From: a virus
Virus record (IMG/VR): IMGVR_UViG_3300008110_000447
Span: 1 to 26,172 of that record
Reading direction: 5' to 3' (one strand)
DNA: 26,172 nt
Below are positions 15,320 to 22,331 of the stretch, in pieces. Position 1 is the stretch's first letter, and each line of letters opens with the position of its first letter. The notes beneath the pieces were generated by a model. The model searched no databases, was not told the DNA's origin, and saw only the letters and a list, made by a program, of their open reading frames with translations. A program made the translations under genes and the position numbers.

Positions 15320-15618
15320 GTTTCAAAACTCCTTACTATATGAGGGTCACCATAACTACCGATAACAGGAAATACTTCTGCTTTGTTAACACGAGCCTCA
15401 ATGCGTTCATCAGCATCTTTGAAAGAGTTAACCATGAAGTCTCCTGCGTCTTCCTTAATTACTTCCTTGGCTTCTTCTTTAGTACGTGCTAAGACGCACT
15501 GTAAGCCACCATACTCGCTGCTTGGGAAGGGAACCCAATAACCAACAAGATACATATACCACTGTTCATTAGTGCTTGGCTCTACTTGCTCTGTTTGTAT
15601 TTTCTTTGGTTTGCCCAT
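15316..15618 (-). CDS. hypothetical phage protein, 100 aa
   Basis: A short basic and polar N-terminus (MGKPKKIQTEQVEPSTNEQW), then a compact alpha/beta-looking domain (YMYLVGYWVPFPSSEYGGLQ, ARTKEEAKEVIKED). Function unknown. AAGGA is 8 nt upstream of the ATG. The gene start overlaps the end of the HNH gene by 50 nt in another frame, a larger overlap than the usual 4 nt here. Confidence 0.8.
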   Translation of the reverse strand: MGKPKKIQTEQVEPSTNEQWYMYLVGYWVPFPSSEYGGLQCVLARTKEEAKEVIKEDAGDFMVNSFKDADERIEARVNKAEVFPVIGSYGDPHIVRSFET

Positions 15619-16039
15619 TATTTTTCCTTTGTAATTTCTCTAAAGCTGTCTTCTCTACATGGCAGGGTTTACATAACACCTGTAAGTTTTCTTTCTCACA
15701 GAACAACCTACTGATGTATGTTTCCCAATCAACAAAGCCTGTCCTTGGATCAACAACAGGAAAGATGTGGTCAACCTGTACATCCTTGGCAACAAAATGG
15801 TTGCAGCAACTAGCGCAAGCGTAGTGCATTGCCAGCTTGTTTGTCTTCTGGTTAACCTGTCTTCCAATGTAAGCAGCCTTCAAAGCCTTAAACTTTGGAG
15901 GCCACCTACGTGTTGCTGTCCTTAGTGCTGAAACAACAAAGCTTCTAAACCTTGCTGCTGTCCACTCTGCATCGTTATACCTTAGTTCTGTACCACTGAC
16001 AGAGGAGATTGGCAAAGCCCTCGACTTCTTTCTCGTCAT
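15569..16039 (-). CDS. HNH endonuclease
   Basis: 156 residues. A basic N-terminal half (FRSFVVSALRTATRRWPPKF) is followed by an HNH-type zinc-finger nuclease: Cys75-x2-Cys78, VDHIFPVVDP with Asp90-His91, Asn118 (ENLQVLC) and Cys123-x2-Cys126-His127 (CKPCHVEKT). This nicks or cuts DNA. The spacing is that of a common phage HNH protein which may be either a free-standing homing endonuclease or a phage DNA-processing nuclease. It sits inside the operon, overlapping the upstream metallopeptidase-like gene by 65 nt and the downstream gene by 50 nt, so it looks integrated rather than freshly inserted. Confidence 0.88.
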   Translation of the reverse strand: MTRKKSRALPISSVSGTELRYNDAEWTAARFRSFVVSALRTATRRWPPKFKALKAAYIGRQVNQKTNKLAMHYACASCCNHFVAKDVQVDHIFPVVDPRTGFVDWETYISRLFCEKENLQVLCKPCHVEKTALEKLQRKNNGQTKENTNRASRAKH

Positions 16040-16262
16040 GGCCTACTTCTCCCATTGTGAATTTAATTGCATGTACAAGCTCGTGAAAGAATGTAGCCCT
16101 TGTTGCTTGTTCGTTCATGTTAGAGCGTATTAATATTTCATACTTGCCCGGATCACATGTACCAAAGTCTTGGAACTCATCAACATAAATTACTGTCCAT
16201 TCACAACCTCCGAGCCAGAAACTGGAGGGAACCACATCTGATTTGGGAATCTTCTTAGCCAT
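15975..16262 (-). CDS. putative zinc metallopeptidase, HExxH
   Basis: 95 residues with FFHELVHAIK (His60, Glu61, His64), the HExxH zinc-peptidase signature, and a possible third ligand in HDEKEVEGFANLL (Glu81 or nearby). The layout, a short beta region then the HExxH helix and a second helix with a glutamate, resembles minimal SprT / ImmA-like domains often found in phages. The substrate is unknown. It overlaps the exonuclease gene by 73 nt and the HNH gene by 65 nt. The start at 16262 has only a weak AGAG upstream, so translation may depend on coupling. Confidence 0.78.
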   Translation of the reverse strand: MAKKIPKSDVVPSSFWLGGCEWTVIYVDEFQDFGTCDPGKYEILIRSNMNEQATRATFFHELVHAIKFTMGEVGHDEKEVEGFANLLCQWYRTKV

Positions 16263-16885
16263 AATAAAAGTCCATTCTCTTTAACCCTCTCTTCGCCCAG
16301 AGCCTCCAAGCAAACGGCAAGCATCTCGCTTTCTGTCTGCGCTTTGGCAAGCATCTTTGTTGCTTTCACCTCCCCTATTCCCTTGATACCCACAATGTTG
16401 TCTGCCCTGTCGCCCATCAACATCTGCTTGTAAAAGAAGCGGAGTCCTTGTTCCTCTGAGACAAAGTACTTGTCTTGCTTCACAAAATTGTAATGCCATC
16501 CTGCCACCTGATTGAAGTCTTTGTCTACTGAAACAATGATACAATCATCTTGAAGCTCTGTTGCTCTGATTGCTATCAGGTCATCAGCTTCTTCATCAAT
16601 GCTCATCGTTGCGCCCCATGCGGTAACTAGGTAGTTACGTAACATCTCTAAGTGTGCTGGCTTCTCTTGTGTTCTGTTCCCTTTGTAAGGGGCAGTGACA
16701 GCTATGTCTTTCCTGAAGTTTGTTTTCCCTGTGAGGAATACTTCCCAACTTTCAAGACCTAGCTGTGTCATAAGGATGTCCTCAAGAAAGTTAGCCATCG
16801 TTGTAATGGCTTGGCTTTCTGAGTCATCCTTACAAGAGAAGGCAATGCGATAGCACATCACATCACCATCTACGAGAGCAATCAC
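16190..16885 (-). CDS. 5'-3' exonuclease, FEN/PIN-like
   Basis: 231 residues. It removes 5' ends and RNA primers, and may degrade host DNA. Acidic metal-binding sites are visible in family order: Asp6/Asp8 (LVDGDVM), Asp101/Asp102 (EADDLIAI), Asp121/Asp123 (SVDKDFNQ), Asp159/Asp162 (GDRADNI). A helix-hairpin-helix GIKGIGEVKA follows at about 166-175. These match the 5'-3' exonuclease domain of Pol I and phage flap nucleases. It starts with GTG at 16885, overlapping the SSB stop (GTGA), with no strong Shine-Dalgarno. Residues around Asn84-Ala89 are encoded within one of the 18-bp near-palindromes. The C-terminus overlaps the next gene by 73 nt. Confidence 0.9.
   Translation of the reverse strand: MIALVDGDVMCYRIAFSCKDDSESQAITTMANFLEDILMTQLGLESWEVFLTGKTNFRKDIAVTAPYKGNRTQEKPAHLEMLRNYLVTAWGATMSIDEEADDLIAIRATELQDDCIIVSVDKDFNQVAGWHYNFVKQDKYFVSEEQGLRFFYKQMLMGDRADNIVGIKGIGEVKATKMLAKAQTESEMLAVCLEALGEERVKENGLLLWLRRFPNQMWFPPVSGSEVVNGQ
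16622..16639. repeat. near-palindrome copy 2, inside exonuclease gene
   Basis: GGTAACTAGGTAGTTACG. Arms GTAACT/AGTTAC around AGGT. Intragenic, roughly 250 bp into the exonuclease coding sequence. Confidence 0.75.
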
Positions 16886-17322
16886 AGAACTACTTCAGCT
16901 TCTTCTTCCTGTCCAACAGGAGCAAGAATAAGTTCTTTGATACGCAGAGCAGGGTTGTCCTTGCTATGCAGCAATGAAGGAGCATTACCATGCATAGCTG
17001 ACATCTTGTGTGTGTAGCTGCTGATGGTTGCTTCTGCAACAGTACCATTACCAATCATGTCAGGAGAGACAAGACCGTTATTTTCATCAATAGCCTTGAT
17101 GACATAGTTACTCTTGACGATGATGTATTTACCACGTCCATACTTGTCATCTGGTTTCTCTTTCACCTTAACACCAAGCTCTGATGTAAGGCGTTGTGCA
17201 ATGGAATCACTCAGGCCACCGATACAAATCTCAAAGCGATTGTTATCTGCATTGAACTCCCGATTTGGGACTTCCATGTGCTTAGCCCAAAACAATTTAC
17301 CCACTACTTTAACTTGGTTCAT
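16882..17322 (-). CDS. single-stranded DNA-binding protein, gp2.5-like
   Basis: 146 residues from the ATG at 17322, chosen because AAGGA lies 7-8 nt before it; the open frame runs further upstream but without signals and across the promoter. The fold blocks (MNQVKVVGKLFWAKHMEVPN, NRFEICIGGLSDSIAQRL, GVKVKEKPDDKYGRGKYIIV, IGNGTVAEATISSYTHK) match T7 gp2.5-type SSBs as I remember them. The acidic tail (GQEEEAEVV, ending in Leu instead of the usual Phe) would contact polymerase and helicase. It is transcribed from its own promoter at 17348-17376 and followed directly by the exonuclease. Confidence 0.85.
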   Translation of the reverse strand: MNQVKVVGKLFWAKHMEVPNREFNADNNRFEICIGGLSDSIAQRLTSELGVKVKEKPDDKYGRGKYIIVKSNYVIKAIDENNGLVSPDMIGNGTVAEATISSYTHKMSAMHGNAPSLLHSKDNPALRIKELILAPVGQEEEAEVVL

Positions 17323-17347
17323 TCTTTTTCCTTTGTATAAAAACAAT

Positions 17348-17376
17348 ATTATAACACATTTTTCAATGTGTGTCAC
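17348..17376 (-). promoter_or_regulatory. sigma70 promoter for SSB gene
   Basis: On the minus strand: GTGACA (17376-17371), 17-bp spacer, TATAAT (17353-17348) with TG for an extended -10. The spacer is an inverted repeat, ACACATT-GAAA-AATGTGT (17354-17371), which also contains the polymerase stop codon. It shares TGTTATAATAT with the tail-operon promoter. Confidence 0.82.
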
Positions 17377-19066
17377 GCCATGTCTTGCCTGTATTAAACT
17401 CTCCAGATACAGGGCAACGCAAGCCAAGAAGCTCTCCTGCCTCTTGTATGCTCTGCACTGCGAGTTGTCCTACAAGCTCGCCATCTTTTTCTTTTGTTTC
17501 AATCTGCCACTCATCATGGACATTGACACAAAAGCCATACCAAATCTTCTTCTTCCTAAGTGCTTCATCTAACAAGACTAAAGCCTGTTTCATTACGATT
17601 GCGCCAGCGCCTTGCAATAGGCTGTTAACTGCTGAGTGCTCAGAACGAACCCAAATTTTTCTACCATCCAACCCCGGTACAAAGCCCTTGCTTGCATACT
17701 TGGATACGTTATTGCGTAATGTCTTGAGTGCGGGAGTGTTGGAAAGAAAACTTTCGATAAGCTTTTGTCCATCACGAGCATTACCACCGACAATTTTACC
17801 AATCTTCTCCGACCCTGCACCATAGAGAAAGGCGTAGATGAACGTCTTCGCTTCATCCCTTGTCGCAAGTCCTGCTGCCTTTTGATTTTGCGTATGTACA
17901 TCCGTTCCATCTTTTGAACTTCCTTCACAAACAGTTTTGATATAGGCATCATCCTTCATGTAGTGAGCCAGCATTCGTAGCTCAAGGCCACTGGCATCAG
18001 CGCCAACAAGAACATTGCCTTCATCCACAGTCCACAACTCACGACAGTCCTCACCATAGGGGCTTCCCTTGTTGGGAACCTGTGCCATGTTGGGGCTGCT
18101 GTGTGTCATCCTACCAGTGACAGCACCATTGGTTATCACACTACCATGCACCCTGCCTGTATCTCTCACTTCCTCAAGCCAGCTACCAACCTGAGCCACA
18201 CGCTTTTGCAGCATGAGGTATTCAGAGAGAAGCTTAGCCTCTGGTAAGTCAATTGATGCAAGCACTACCTCATCAACAATCACTGCTCCCTTGTCTGTCT
18301 TCTTGGTAAACTTAACACCAAGCTTCTCAAGGCGCTCAGCAATTTGTTGTCTACTTCCAGGATTAAAAGGAGTAACAATATCTTTTAGTGGTGCTCCTGT
18401 CCTCTTGTTCTTCCTTCCTGTTTCAACGTATGGAGGGAAGACAAGTTGCATGGTGTTCTCAATGCCCACCATCTTACCTTGAAGCATAGCCAACAAGCCC
18501 TGAGCTTTCTTAATATCCAGTTTAAAACCATGTTCTTTCTGCCTCTGAATAATTATTGCAACGTCATGCTCAAGCTTTATGCTTTGCTCTGAGAACTGTT
18601 CCTTCTCCAGCATCTTAGTAACCATCTCGTATGTTGCAACCAAAGCAGCAACATCATCCTTACAATATTCATAGAGAAGCTCAAGGTCTGGATTGTCCCA
18701 TCGGTTACTAGCTAGTAACCCAGTTTTATCTACATACGCTTCAGCATAGTCAGTCTTCTTTTGTCCTGTCCTCTCTCCCCATGCTGCTAAACTGTGGCCT
18801 CCTTCTAAATTTGGATTGTATAGTCTGGATAGTATCAATGTATCTATCGCCTTCTTCGCTGGTATCTTCACTCCCCAACATCTCTTCAAGACTCCAGCAT
18901 CGAAGCCTATCAAGTTGTGTCCTATCACTTTGTCTGAGTTTTCTATTAAGGGAATGAGTGTAGTTGCTTCTGTGTGACATACATATCCATCTTCATTGTA
19001 CGTGTAACAGCACCATATGTGGTCGTGTGTGCTGTTTGTTTCTGTGTCTAGAAAGAGCCTCCGCAT
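17363..19066 (-). CDS. DNA polymerase, family A, with 3'-5' exonuclease
   Basis: 567 residues, the replicative polymerase. The exonuclease domain (about 1-150) keeps its DEDDy residues: Asp7 and Glu9 (LDTET), Asp56 (NLIGFD), and Tyr134 with Asp138 (YCKDD), so proofreading should work. The polymerase motifs are motif A VGADASGLELR with Asp357; motif B RDEAKTFIYAFLYG with Arg403, Lys407 and Tyr411; and motif C NVHDEW with Asp518. The residue equivalent to E. coli Phe762 is Tyr411, as in T7. There is no 5' nuclease domain; that is the separate gene downstream. It is shorter than T7 gp5 (704 aa). AAGGA precedes the ATG. It contains a perfect 18-bp palindrome at 18703-18720. Confidence 0.95.
   Translation of the reverse strand: MRRLFLDTETNSTHDHIWCCYTYNEDGYVCHTEATTLIPLIENSDKVIGHNLIGFDAGVLKRCWGVKIPAKKAIDTLILSRLYNPNLEGGHSLAAWGERTGQKKTDYAEAYVDKTGLLASNRWDNPDLELLYEYCKDDVAALVATYEMVTKMLEKEQFSEQSIKLEHDVAIIIQRQKEHGFKLDIKKAQGLLAMLQGKMVGIENTMQLVFPPYVETGRKNKRTGAPLKDIVTPFNPGSRQQIAERLEKLGVKFTKKTDKGAVIVDEVVLASIDLPEAKLLSEYLMLQKRVAQVGSWLEEVRDTGRVHGSVITNGAVTGRMTHSSPNMAQVPNKGSPYGEDCRELWTVDEGNVLVGADASGLELRMLAHYMKDDAYIKTVCEGSSKDGTDVHTQNQKAAGLATRDEAKTFIYAFLYGAGSEKIGKIVGGNARDGQKLIESFLSNTPALKTLRNNVSKYASKGFVPGLDGRKIWVRSEHSAVNSLLQGAGAIVMKQALVLLDEALRKKKIWYGFCVNVHDEWQIETKEKDGELVGQLAVQSIQEAGELLGLRCPVSGEFNTGKTWRDTH
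18703..18720. repeat. near-palindrome copy 3, perfect palindrome in polymerase gene
   Basis: GGTTACTAGCTAGTAACC, a perfect 18-bp palindrome, the most symmetric copy of the seven. It encodes part of Leu-Leu-Ala-Ser-Asn-Arg between exonuclease motifs. Confidence 0.85.
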
Positions 19067-19075
19067 TTGGTTTCC

Positions 19076-19342
19076 TTATTCATATTCTAGTTCCTTCACC
19101 ACAAGTGTAGCATACCCTGAGATGTCATGCCAACTGTCTGCATAGTATGGGTTGCCGTTAAGAATGCGAGCCATCTTATTACAAATCATGTCCAAGCTTT
19201 CTTGCATGGGAGGAGACAAGTCATGCCAGTTACCACGTGTACGCACAACTCTCTTCAGTTCTTGTGCCGTGAGAGATACATCTCTGTAGTCACCATAGGT
19301 GTCTTGACGCTGTGCCAATGTACCTTCAATTGTTAATGTCAT
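19076..19342 (-). CDS. DUF6378-like phage protein
   Basis: 88 residues, with TLAQRQDTYGDYRDVSLTAQ at the start and ARILNGNPYYADSWHDISGY then ATLVVKELEYE at the end. The combination 'xRxxxYGDYxxV...KMARILxGxPxxxDSWxDIxGYATL' is a very common phage protein (DUF6378 as far as I recall) usually found beside nucleotide or replication genes; its function is unknown to me. It starts in ATGA overlap with the upstream gene and ends 9 nt before the polymerase ATG. Confidence 0.85.
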   Translation of the reverse strand: MTLTIEGTLAQRQDTYGDYRDVSLTAQELKRVVRTRGNWHDLSPPMQESLDMICNKMARILNGNPYYADSWHDISGYATLVVKELEYE

Positions 19343-19527
19343 ACCTTTGTTCCTAGTTCAATATTAATACATGTGCCATCAACTTTAAAACCATTAGCCC
19401 TTCCCTCTTCTATCTGTCGTTCAACTGATTTAATACATTCTTGTTTGTTAGTTGTATATGCTGATGATTGATAGAACTCACACTCGAGTCCCATGCAAGC
19501 ATATAAAACAACGAGGTATATTGTCAT
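19339..19527 (-). CDS. small Cys-containing protein, possibly exported
   Basis: 62 residues, MTIYLVVLYACMGLECEFYQ at the start, then a polar helix and GTCINIELGTKV. The hydrophobic start with LYAC resembles a very short signal or lipobox, but the N-terminus has no positive charge, so export is doubtful. The four cysteines (positions 11, 16, about 31 and about 53) could form disulfides. AAGGAG lies 8 nt before the ATG; it shares ATGA overlaps with both neighbours. Function unknown. Confidence 0.8.
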   Translation of the reverse strand: MTIYLVVLYACMGLECEFYQSSAYTTNKQECIKSVERQIEEGRANGFKVDGTCINIELGTKV

Positions 19528-19823
19528 GTGTTCTTCTCCTTGAGCTTGGCTTCAATGTCTTTGATTATTGGATAGTAATACTCGCTGGTCGAGTATCCAT
19601 GATCTTCAAAGTATGAATCAATCTCCTGATTTGTCAGCCCTACCCATGTGCGCTGCTTTAAATAATCGTACATTGCCATCATTGCGTTCGAAAACCAACC
19701 CAGCATCAATGACTCATCAATATCTTCAATCTGCCAGCTTGTCTTTTCTTTTGTCTGAATGAAAAACTTTGCCCACGCTTGTGCGTCTGGGTTGCTATGA
19801 ATTTTCATGTCGTAATCACTCAT
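19524..19823 (-). CDS. hypothetical phage protein, 99 aa
   Basis: MSDYDMKIHSNPDAQAWAKF at the start, then FIQTKEKTSWQIEDIDESLM, LGWFSNAMMAMYDYLKQRT and a charged C-terminus. It is helical and acidic. The NPDAQAWAxFFxxT...MxGWFxNAMMAMxD pattern recurs in podoviruses near the helicase and polymerase genes, without assigned function. It has ATGA overlaps at both ends. Confidence 0.82.
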   Translation of the reverse strand: MSDYDMKIHSNPDAQAWAKFFIQTKEKTSWQIEDIDESLMLGWFSNAMMAMYDYLKQRTWVGLTNQEIDSYFEDHGYSTSEYYYPIIKDIEAKLKEKNT

Positions 19824-19972
19824 GGCTGTACCTTTGCTGCTATATAAAGCCCAACATTACCTAAACTATAGCCAACAAAGGCTATGCCTAGTCCTGTGTT
19901 TCCTTTTAGGAAGAGGTCTATAGCCACCACCAAATACACCACACCAACTATTGCTATCAACCATGTACTCAT
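19820..19972 (-). CDS. small two-TM membrane protein
   Basis: 50 residues: MSTWLIAIVGVVYLVVAIDL, a short loop FLKGNTG, then LGIAFVGYSLGNVGLYIAAK and VQP. Two hydrophobic helices with a tight polar turn, so a hairpin membrane protein. I recall very similar small proteins from other phages (start STWLxxVxGxxYxxVA). Its role is unknown. ATGA overlaps with both neighbours support it despite the length. Confidence 0.82.
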   Translation of the reverse strand: MSTWLIAIVGVVYLVVAIDLFLKGNTGLGIAFVGYSLGNVGLYIAAKVQP

Positions 19973-20223
19973 GCGTAAGCCTCATTGTATGAACGTAAAG
20001 AATCATCAACAAACTTGGTGTCTTTGTAAGACATAAAGTGTGTAACGTCTTCACCCTTAACAAAAGCATTCCAGTAATAGCCACCAATAAACCCAACAGA
20101 ATAGTCAGGCTCTTCCCAATGAAACTCAATTAAAACTTCATCGGCATCTGGATGTTCCTCAAAGAAGTCTTGACGAAGACACAGAGAGGGAAAGTCACAA
20201 ACACCTAGCAATATGTTGTCCAT
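19969..20223 (-). CDS. hypothetical phage protein, 84 aa
   Basis: The chosen start is the ATG at 20223, 5 nt after AAGGA. An adjacent ATG at 20226 and a GTG at 20253 that overlaps the helicase stop (GTGA) are alternatives, the latter giving 94 residues. The sequence begins MDNILLGVCDFPSLCLRQDF and has acidic and aromatic stretches (ADEVLIEFHWEEPDYSVGFI, GGYYWNAFVKGEDVTHFMSY). No family recognised. It follows the primase-helicase directly. Confidence 0.75.
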   Translation of the reverse strand: MDNILLGVCDFPSLCLRQDFFEEHPDADEVLIEFHWEEPDYSVGFIGGYYWNAFVKGEDVTHFMSYKDTKFVDDSLRSYNEAYA

Positions 20224-20249
20224 CATGTTCCTTAAAATTTGTCGTTTTC

Positions 20250-21854
20250 TCACAGCTTCTCATCCTCTGTTTCCACCATACGTCCTGTGTATTTACTATA
20301 CACAAGGTTACACGCATGTCCTGTTAAGCCAGCAAACCGATTCTTCAACACACGCACCTTGGTGGTGTTGCGTTCCTTCTCATCGTCTGCCTGACCATTA
20401 CGCTCAAGGCCAAGCACCATGTCAGAGAGTTGAGCAATGGAGCCTGAGCCACGTAGCTGAGCCAAGGTGGTAGCTACCCCTTCCTCATGCCCTTTGCCCC
20501 CATCAGGACGCTTCAGGTGGCTCACCAGCACTAGGCTGATACCTGTCCTCTGCACCAAGGTACGAAGCTCAGTCATTATACTGTCCAAAGCTTTGCGCTC
20601 GTCACCATTCTGTTGTGAACTTACAACAATTGATACATGGTCAAGGAAGATGTAGCCACAGCCAAAGGCCTTAGCAAACTCTTCTGTCCTGTTCACAATG
20701 TTCTGGATGTCTGTGCTGCCGAAGTGGTCAAACATATACAGCCTGTCTGTCCCAAGGGTGGCATCAAAAGCTGCCTTCTTCTCCTCCATTGTAGCATCAC
20801 AGTCAGGTAAATGCAAGGGCTTGTTTGCAGCCAGAGACATGATGGATGTTCCTGTCTTACGCACACTCTCCTCCAAGAACATCAAGCCAATGTTGTCTTG
20901 TGTCTTGCAAAGGATGTGCCAGATAAGTTCACGCAAGAACTGACTCTTGCCTAAGCCTGAGCCAGCAGTGACAGTTACAAGCTCTCCCTTACGTATGCCA
21001 TAGGTGAGCTTGTTAAGCCCCTCAAAGGGATAGGACACCTCTGCCTTCTCCAAGGGCTTGGACACCTGTTCCCACAACGTAGAGCCAGCAACAATGCCAT
21101 CAGGCATGTGCTTCTCAGCAGCCCACCAGCGGTCAATAAACTCCTTCTCCTTCCCTGCCAAGAGCCAATCGCACCCATCCTTGAGGCCATCAACTCCCTT
21201 CATCACCTTCACCTTTGAGCCAAGGATGGAACACAATTGGTTGGCTCCCTGCTTTCCGGGTTCATCGTTATCAAAGCAGACAACAATGTTCTCAAAGCTA
21301 TTGAGCCACTCGTAATGTTCCTTGGCATCCTTTGCTGCACCCCCTGCACCATTACGCACAGAGACAACAGGCCACTTGGAGCCAAGCATTTGGAAGACAG
21401 CAAGGGCATCATACTCCCCTTCAACAATGGTTAGATACTTGCCTCCCTTGGTGAACAGTTGCTGACCAAACAAACAGGTAGCTTTCCAATCCCCCTCAGT
21501 AACAAACTTCTTCTCCTTGATGCTTCGCTTCTTTGCTGCAAACAGCTTTCCATCATTGTCGTAGTAGGGAAACCATACGTGTGTGGTGTCTGATACCACT
21601 CCATACTTCTCGACAGTGCTTCTGCTTATACGTCTGCTTCCAATGGCTGGTGTAGCCAAGGTTTGGAATGCAACCCTGATGTCGTTTATAGCCCCATCAT
21701 TAGGCTTTACTGGCACACTCTGCATATATCCTTCATTCGTTGGCTTGGTGTGTGTGTTACACACGAAGCAATAGGTTGACCCATCTTCATTAACTGACAT
21801 GCCATCACTGCTGTCACAAGACAAGCAGGGCTGGTGAGTTTTAACAAAAGCCAT
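20250..21854 (-). CDS. bifunctional DNA primase-helicase, T7 gp4-like
   Basis: 534 residues from the ATG at 21854, which overlaps the previous stop (TAATG); the open frame also has a TTG 12 nt upstream. Primase half: zinc-binding Cys10, Cys13, Cys29, Cys32 with the same 3-16-3 spacing as T7 gp4. The TOPRIM motifs are EGEYDAL (Glu145) and CFDNDEPG (Asp195, Asp197). Helicase half: Walker A AGSGLGKS (297-304), Walker B FLDH with Asp405, the SHLKRP segment (about 445-450) and LRGSGSIAQLSD (about 467-478), as in DnaB/gp4-type hexameric helicases. It unwinds the fork and lays primers for the family A polymerase downstream in the same operon. Confidence 0.95.
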   Translation of the reverse strand: MAFVKTHQPCLSCDSSDGMSVNEDGSTYCFVCNTHTKPTNEGYMQSVPVKPNDGAINDIRVAFQTLATPAIGSRRISRSTVEKYGVVSDTTHVWFPYYDNDGKLFAAKKRSIKEKKFVTEGDWKATCLFGQQLFTKGGKYLTIVEGEYDALAVFQMLGSKWPVVSVRNGAGGAAKDAKEHYEWLNSFENIVVCFDNDEPGKQGANQLCSILGSKVKVMKGVDGLKDGCDWLLAGKEKEFIDRWWAAEKHMPDGIVAGSTLWEQVSKPLEKAEVSYPFEGLNKLTYGIRKGELVTVTAGSGLGKSQFLRELIWHILCKTQDNIGLMFLEESVRKTGTSIMSLAANKPLHLPDCDATMEEKKAAFDATLGTDRLYMFDHFGSTDIQNIVNRTEEFAKAFGCGYIFLDHVSIVVSSQQNGDERKALDSIMTELRTLVQRTGISLVLVSHLKRPDGGKGHEEGVATTLAQLRGSGSIAQLSDMVLGLERNGQADDEKERNTTKVRVLKNRFAGLTGHACNLVYSKYTGRMVETEDEKL

Positions 21855-22054
21855 TAGTACTTCCAATCATTCCATAGGGTTTGTTGTCTTACCTCAAGCT
21901 CTTCTTGTGACAAAGGAAGGGATTCTTTTTTTGTTAAGAGAGCTGTCTGGAAAGCTTCCATGAATTTAACATAACCAATCAAGGTTACAAGCTCCACACA
22001 ATCTGCAATTGTGAAGGCCATAAACCTTTCTATCCTCTCGTCACTGTTCATCAT
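21854..22054 (-). CDS. small helical protein upstream of primase-helicase
   Basis: 66 residues from the ATG at 22054 (a second ATG follows directly), 8 nt after AAGG. An ATG at 22081 in the same frame is possible but lies within the upstream gene without a site. The sequence is MMNSDERIERFMAFTIADCV then helical stretches and LEVRQQTLWNDWKY. Function unknown. It overlaps the end of the zinc-ribbon gene by 14 nt and links to the helicase by TAATG. Confidence 0.75.
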   Translation of the reverse strand: MMNSDERIERFMAFTIADCVELVTLIGYVKFMEAFQTALLTKKESLPLSQEELEVRQQTLWNDWKY

Positions 22055-22229
22055 CTTCAAACCCTTCTTCATCTGAAACATGTTGTAAGTCTTGCCTCTC
22101 TACAACATCAATGTCTTCTTTGACATGAGAGAAACAACCATTACACATGTCTACAAAATCACCACTCTGAACACTCTTACGTGTAGCTTCAAAGTCAGAC
22201 AACACAGCATTACAACAATAACATCTCAT
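22041..22229 (-). CDS. small zinc-ribbon protein
   Basis: 62 residues with Cys3-x2-Cys6 and Cys29-x2-Cys32, spaced as a small zinc ribbon (MRCYCCNAVLSD, DMCNGCFSHV), and a very acidic C-terminus. I recall similar small phage proteins beside primase-helicase genes. Its role is unknown; a protein- or nucleic-acid-binding adaptor is likely. It is the first gene after the promoter at 22275-22303 and has AAGGA before the ATG. Confidence 0.83.
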   Translation of the reverse strand: MRCYCCNAVLSDFEATRKSVQSGDFVDMCNGCFSHVKEDIDVVERQDLQHVSDEEGFEDDEQ

Positions 22230-22252
22230 ATGTATTCCTTAATATAATTAAC

Positions 22253-22264
22253 TAGAAGCTTCTA
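22253..22264. repeat. 12-bp perfect palindrome at promoter start region
   Basis: TAGAAGCTTCTA, lying just downstream of the expected transcription start of the minus-strand promoter at 22275-22303. Candidate operator. The half AGAAGCT recurs between the -35 and -10 boxes. Confidence 0.55.
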
Positions 22265-22274
22265 ATATGTATTT

Positions 22275-22303
22275 ATTGTACGATACATACAAGAAGCTGT
22301 CAA
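22275..22303 (-). promoter_or_regulatory. sigma70 promoter for zinc-ribbon / helicase genes
   Basis: Minus strand: TTGACA (22303-22298), 17-bp spacer, TACAAT (22280-22275). It sits in one of the few true intergenic gaps, with near-palindrome copy 4 ten bp upstream of the -35 and a 12-bp palindrome at the start site. Confidence 0.85.
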
Positions 22304-22313
22304 GGGCATCATA

Positions 22314-22331
22314 GGTAACTGGCTAGTTACC
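22314..22331. repeat. near-palindrome copy 4, upstream of helicase promoter
   Basis: GGTAACTGGCTAGTTACC, arms of 7 bp around GGCT. It begins 10 bp upstream of the -35 box and slightly overlaps the end of the upstream 147-residue gene. Confidence 0.85.

Noticed and set aside
15569-16039. HNH gene as part of a self-splicing intron or integed homing element
   Set aside because: Flanking genes appear complete on both sides and overlap it; no interrupted gene or intron-like sequence was seen.
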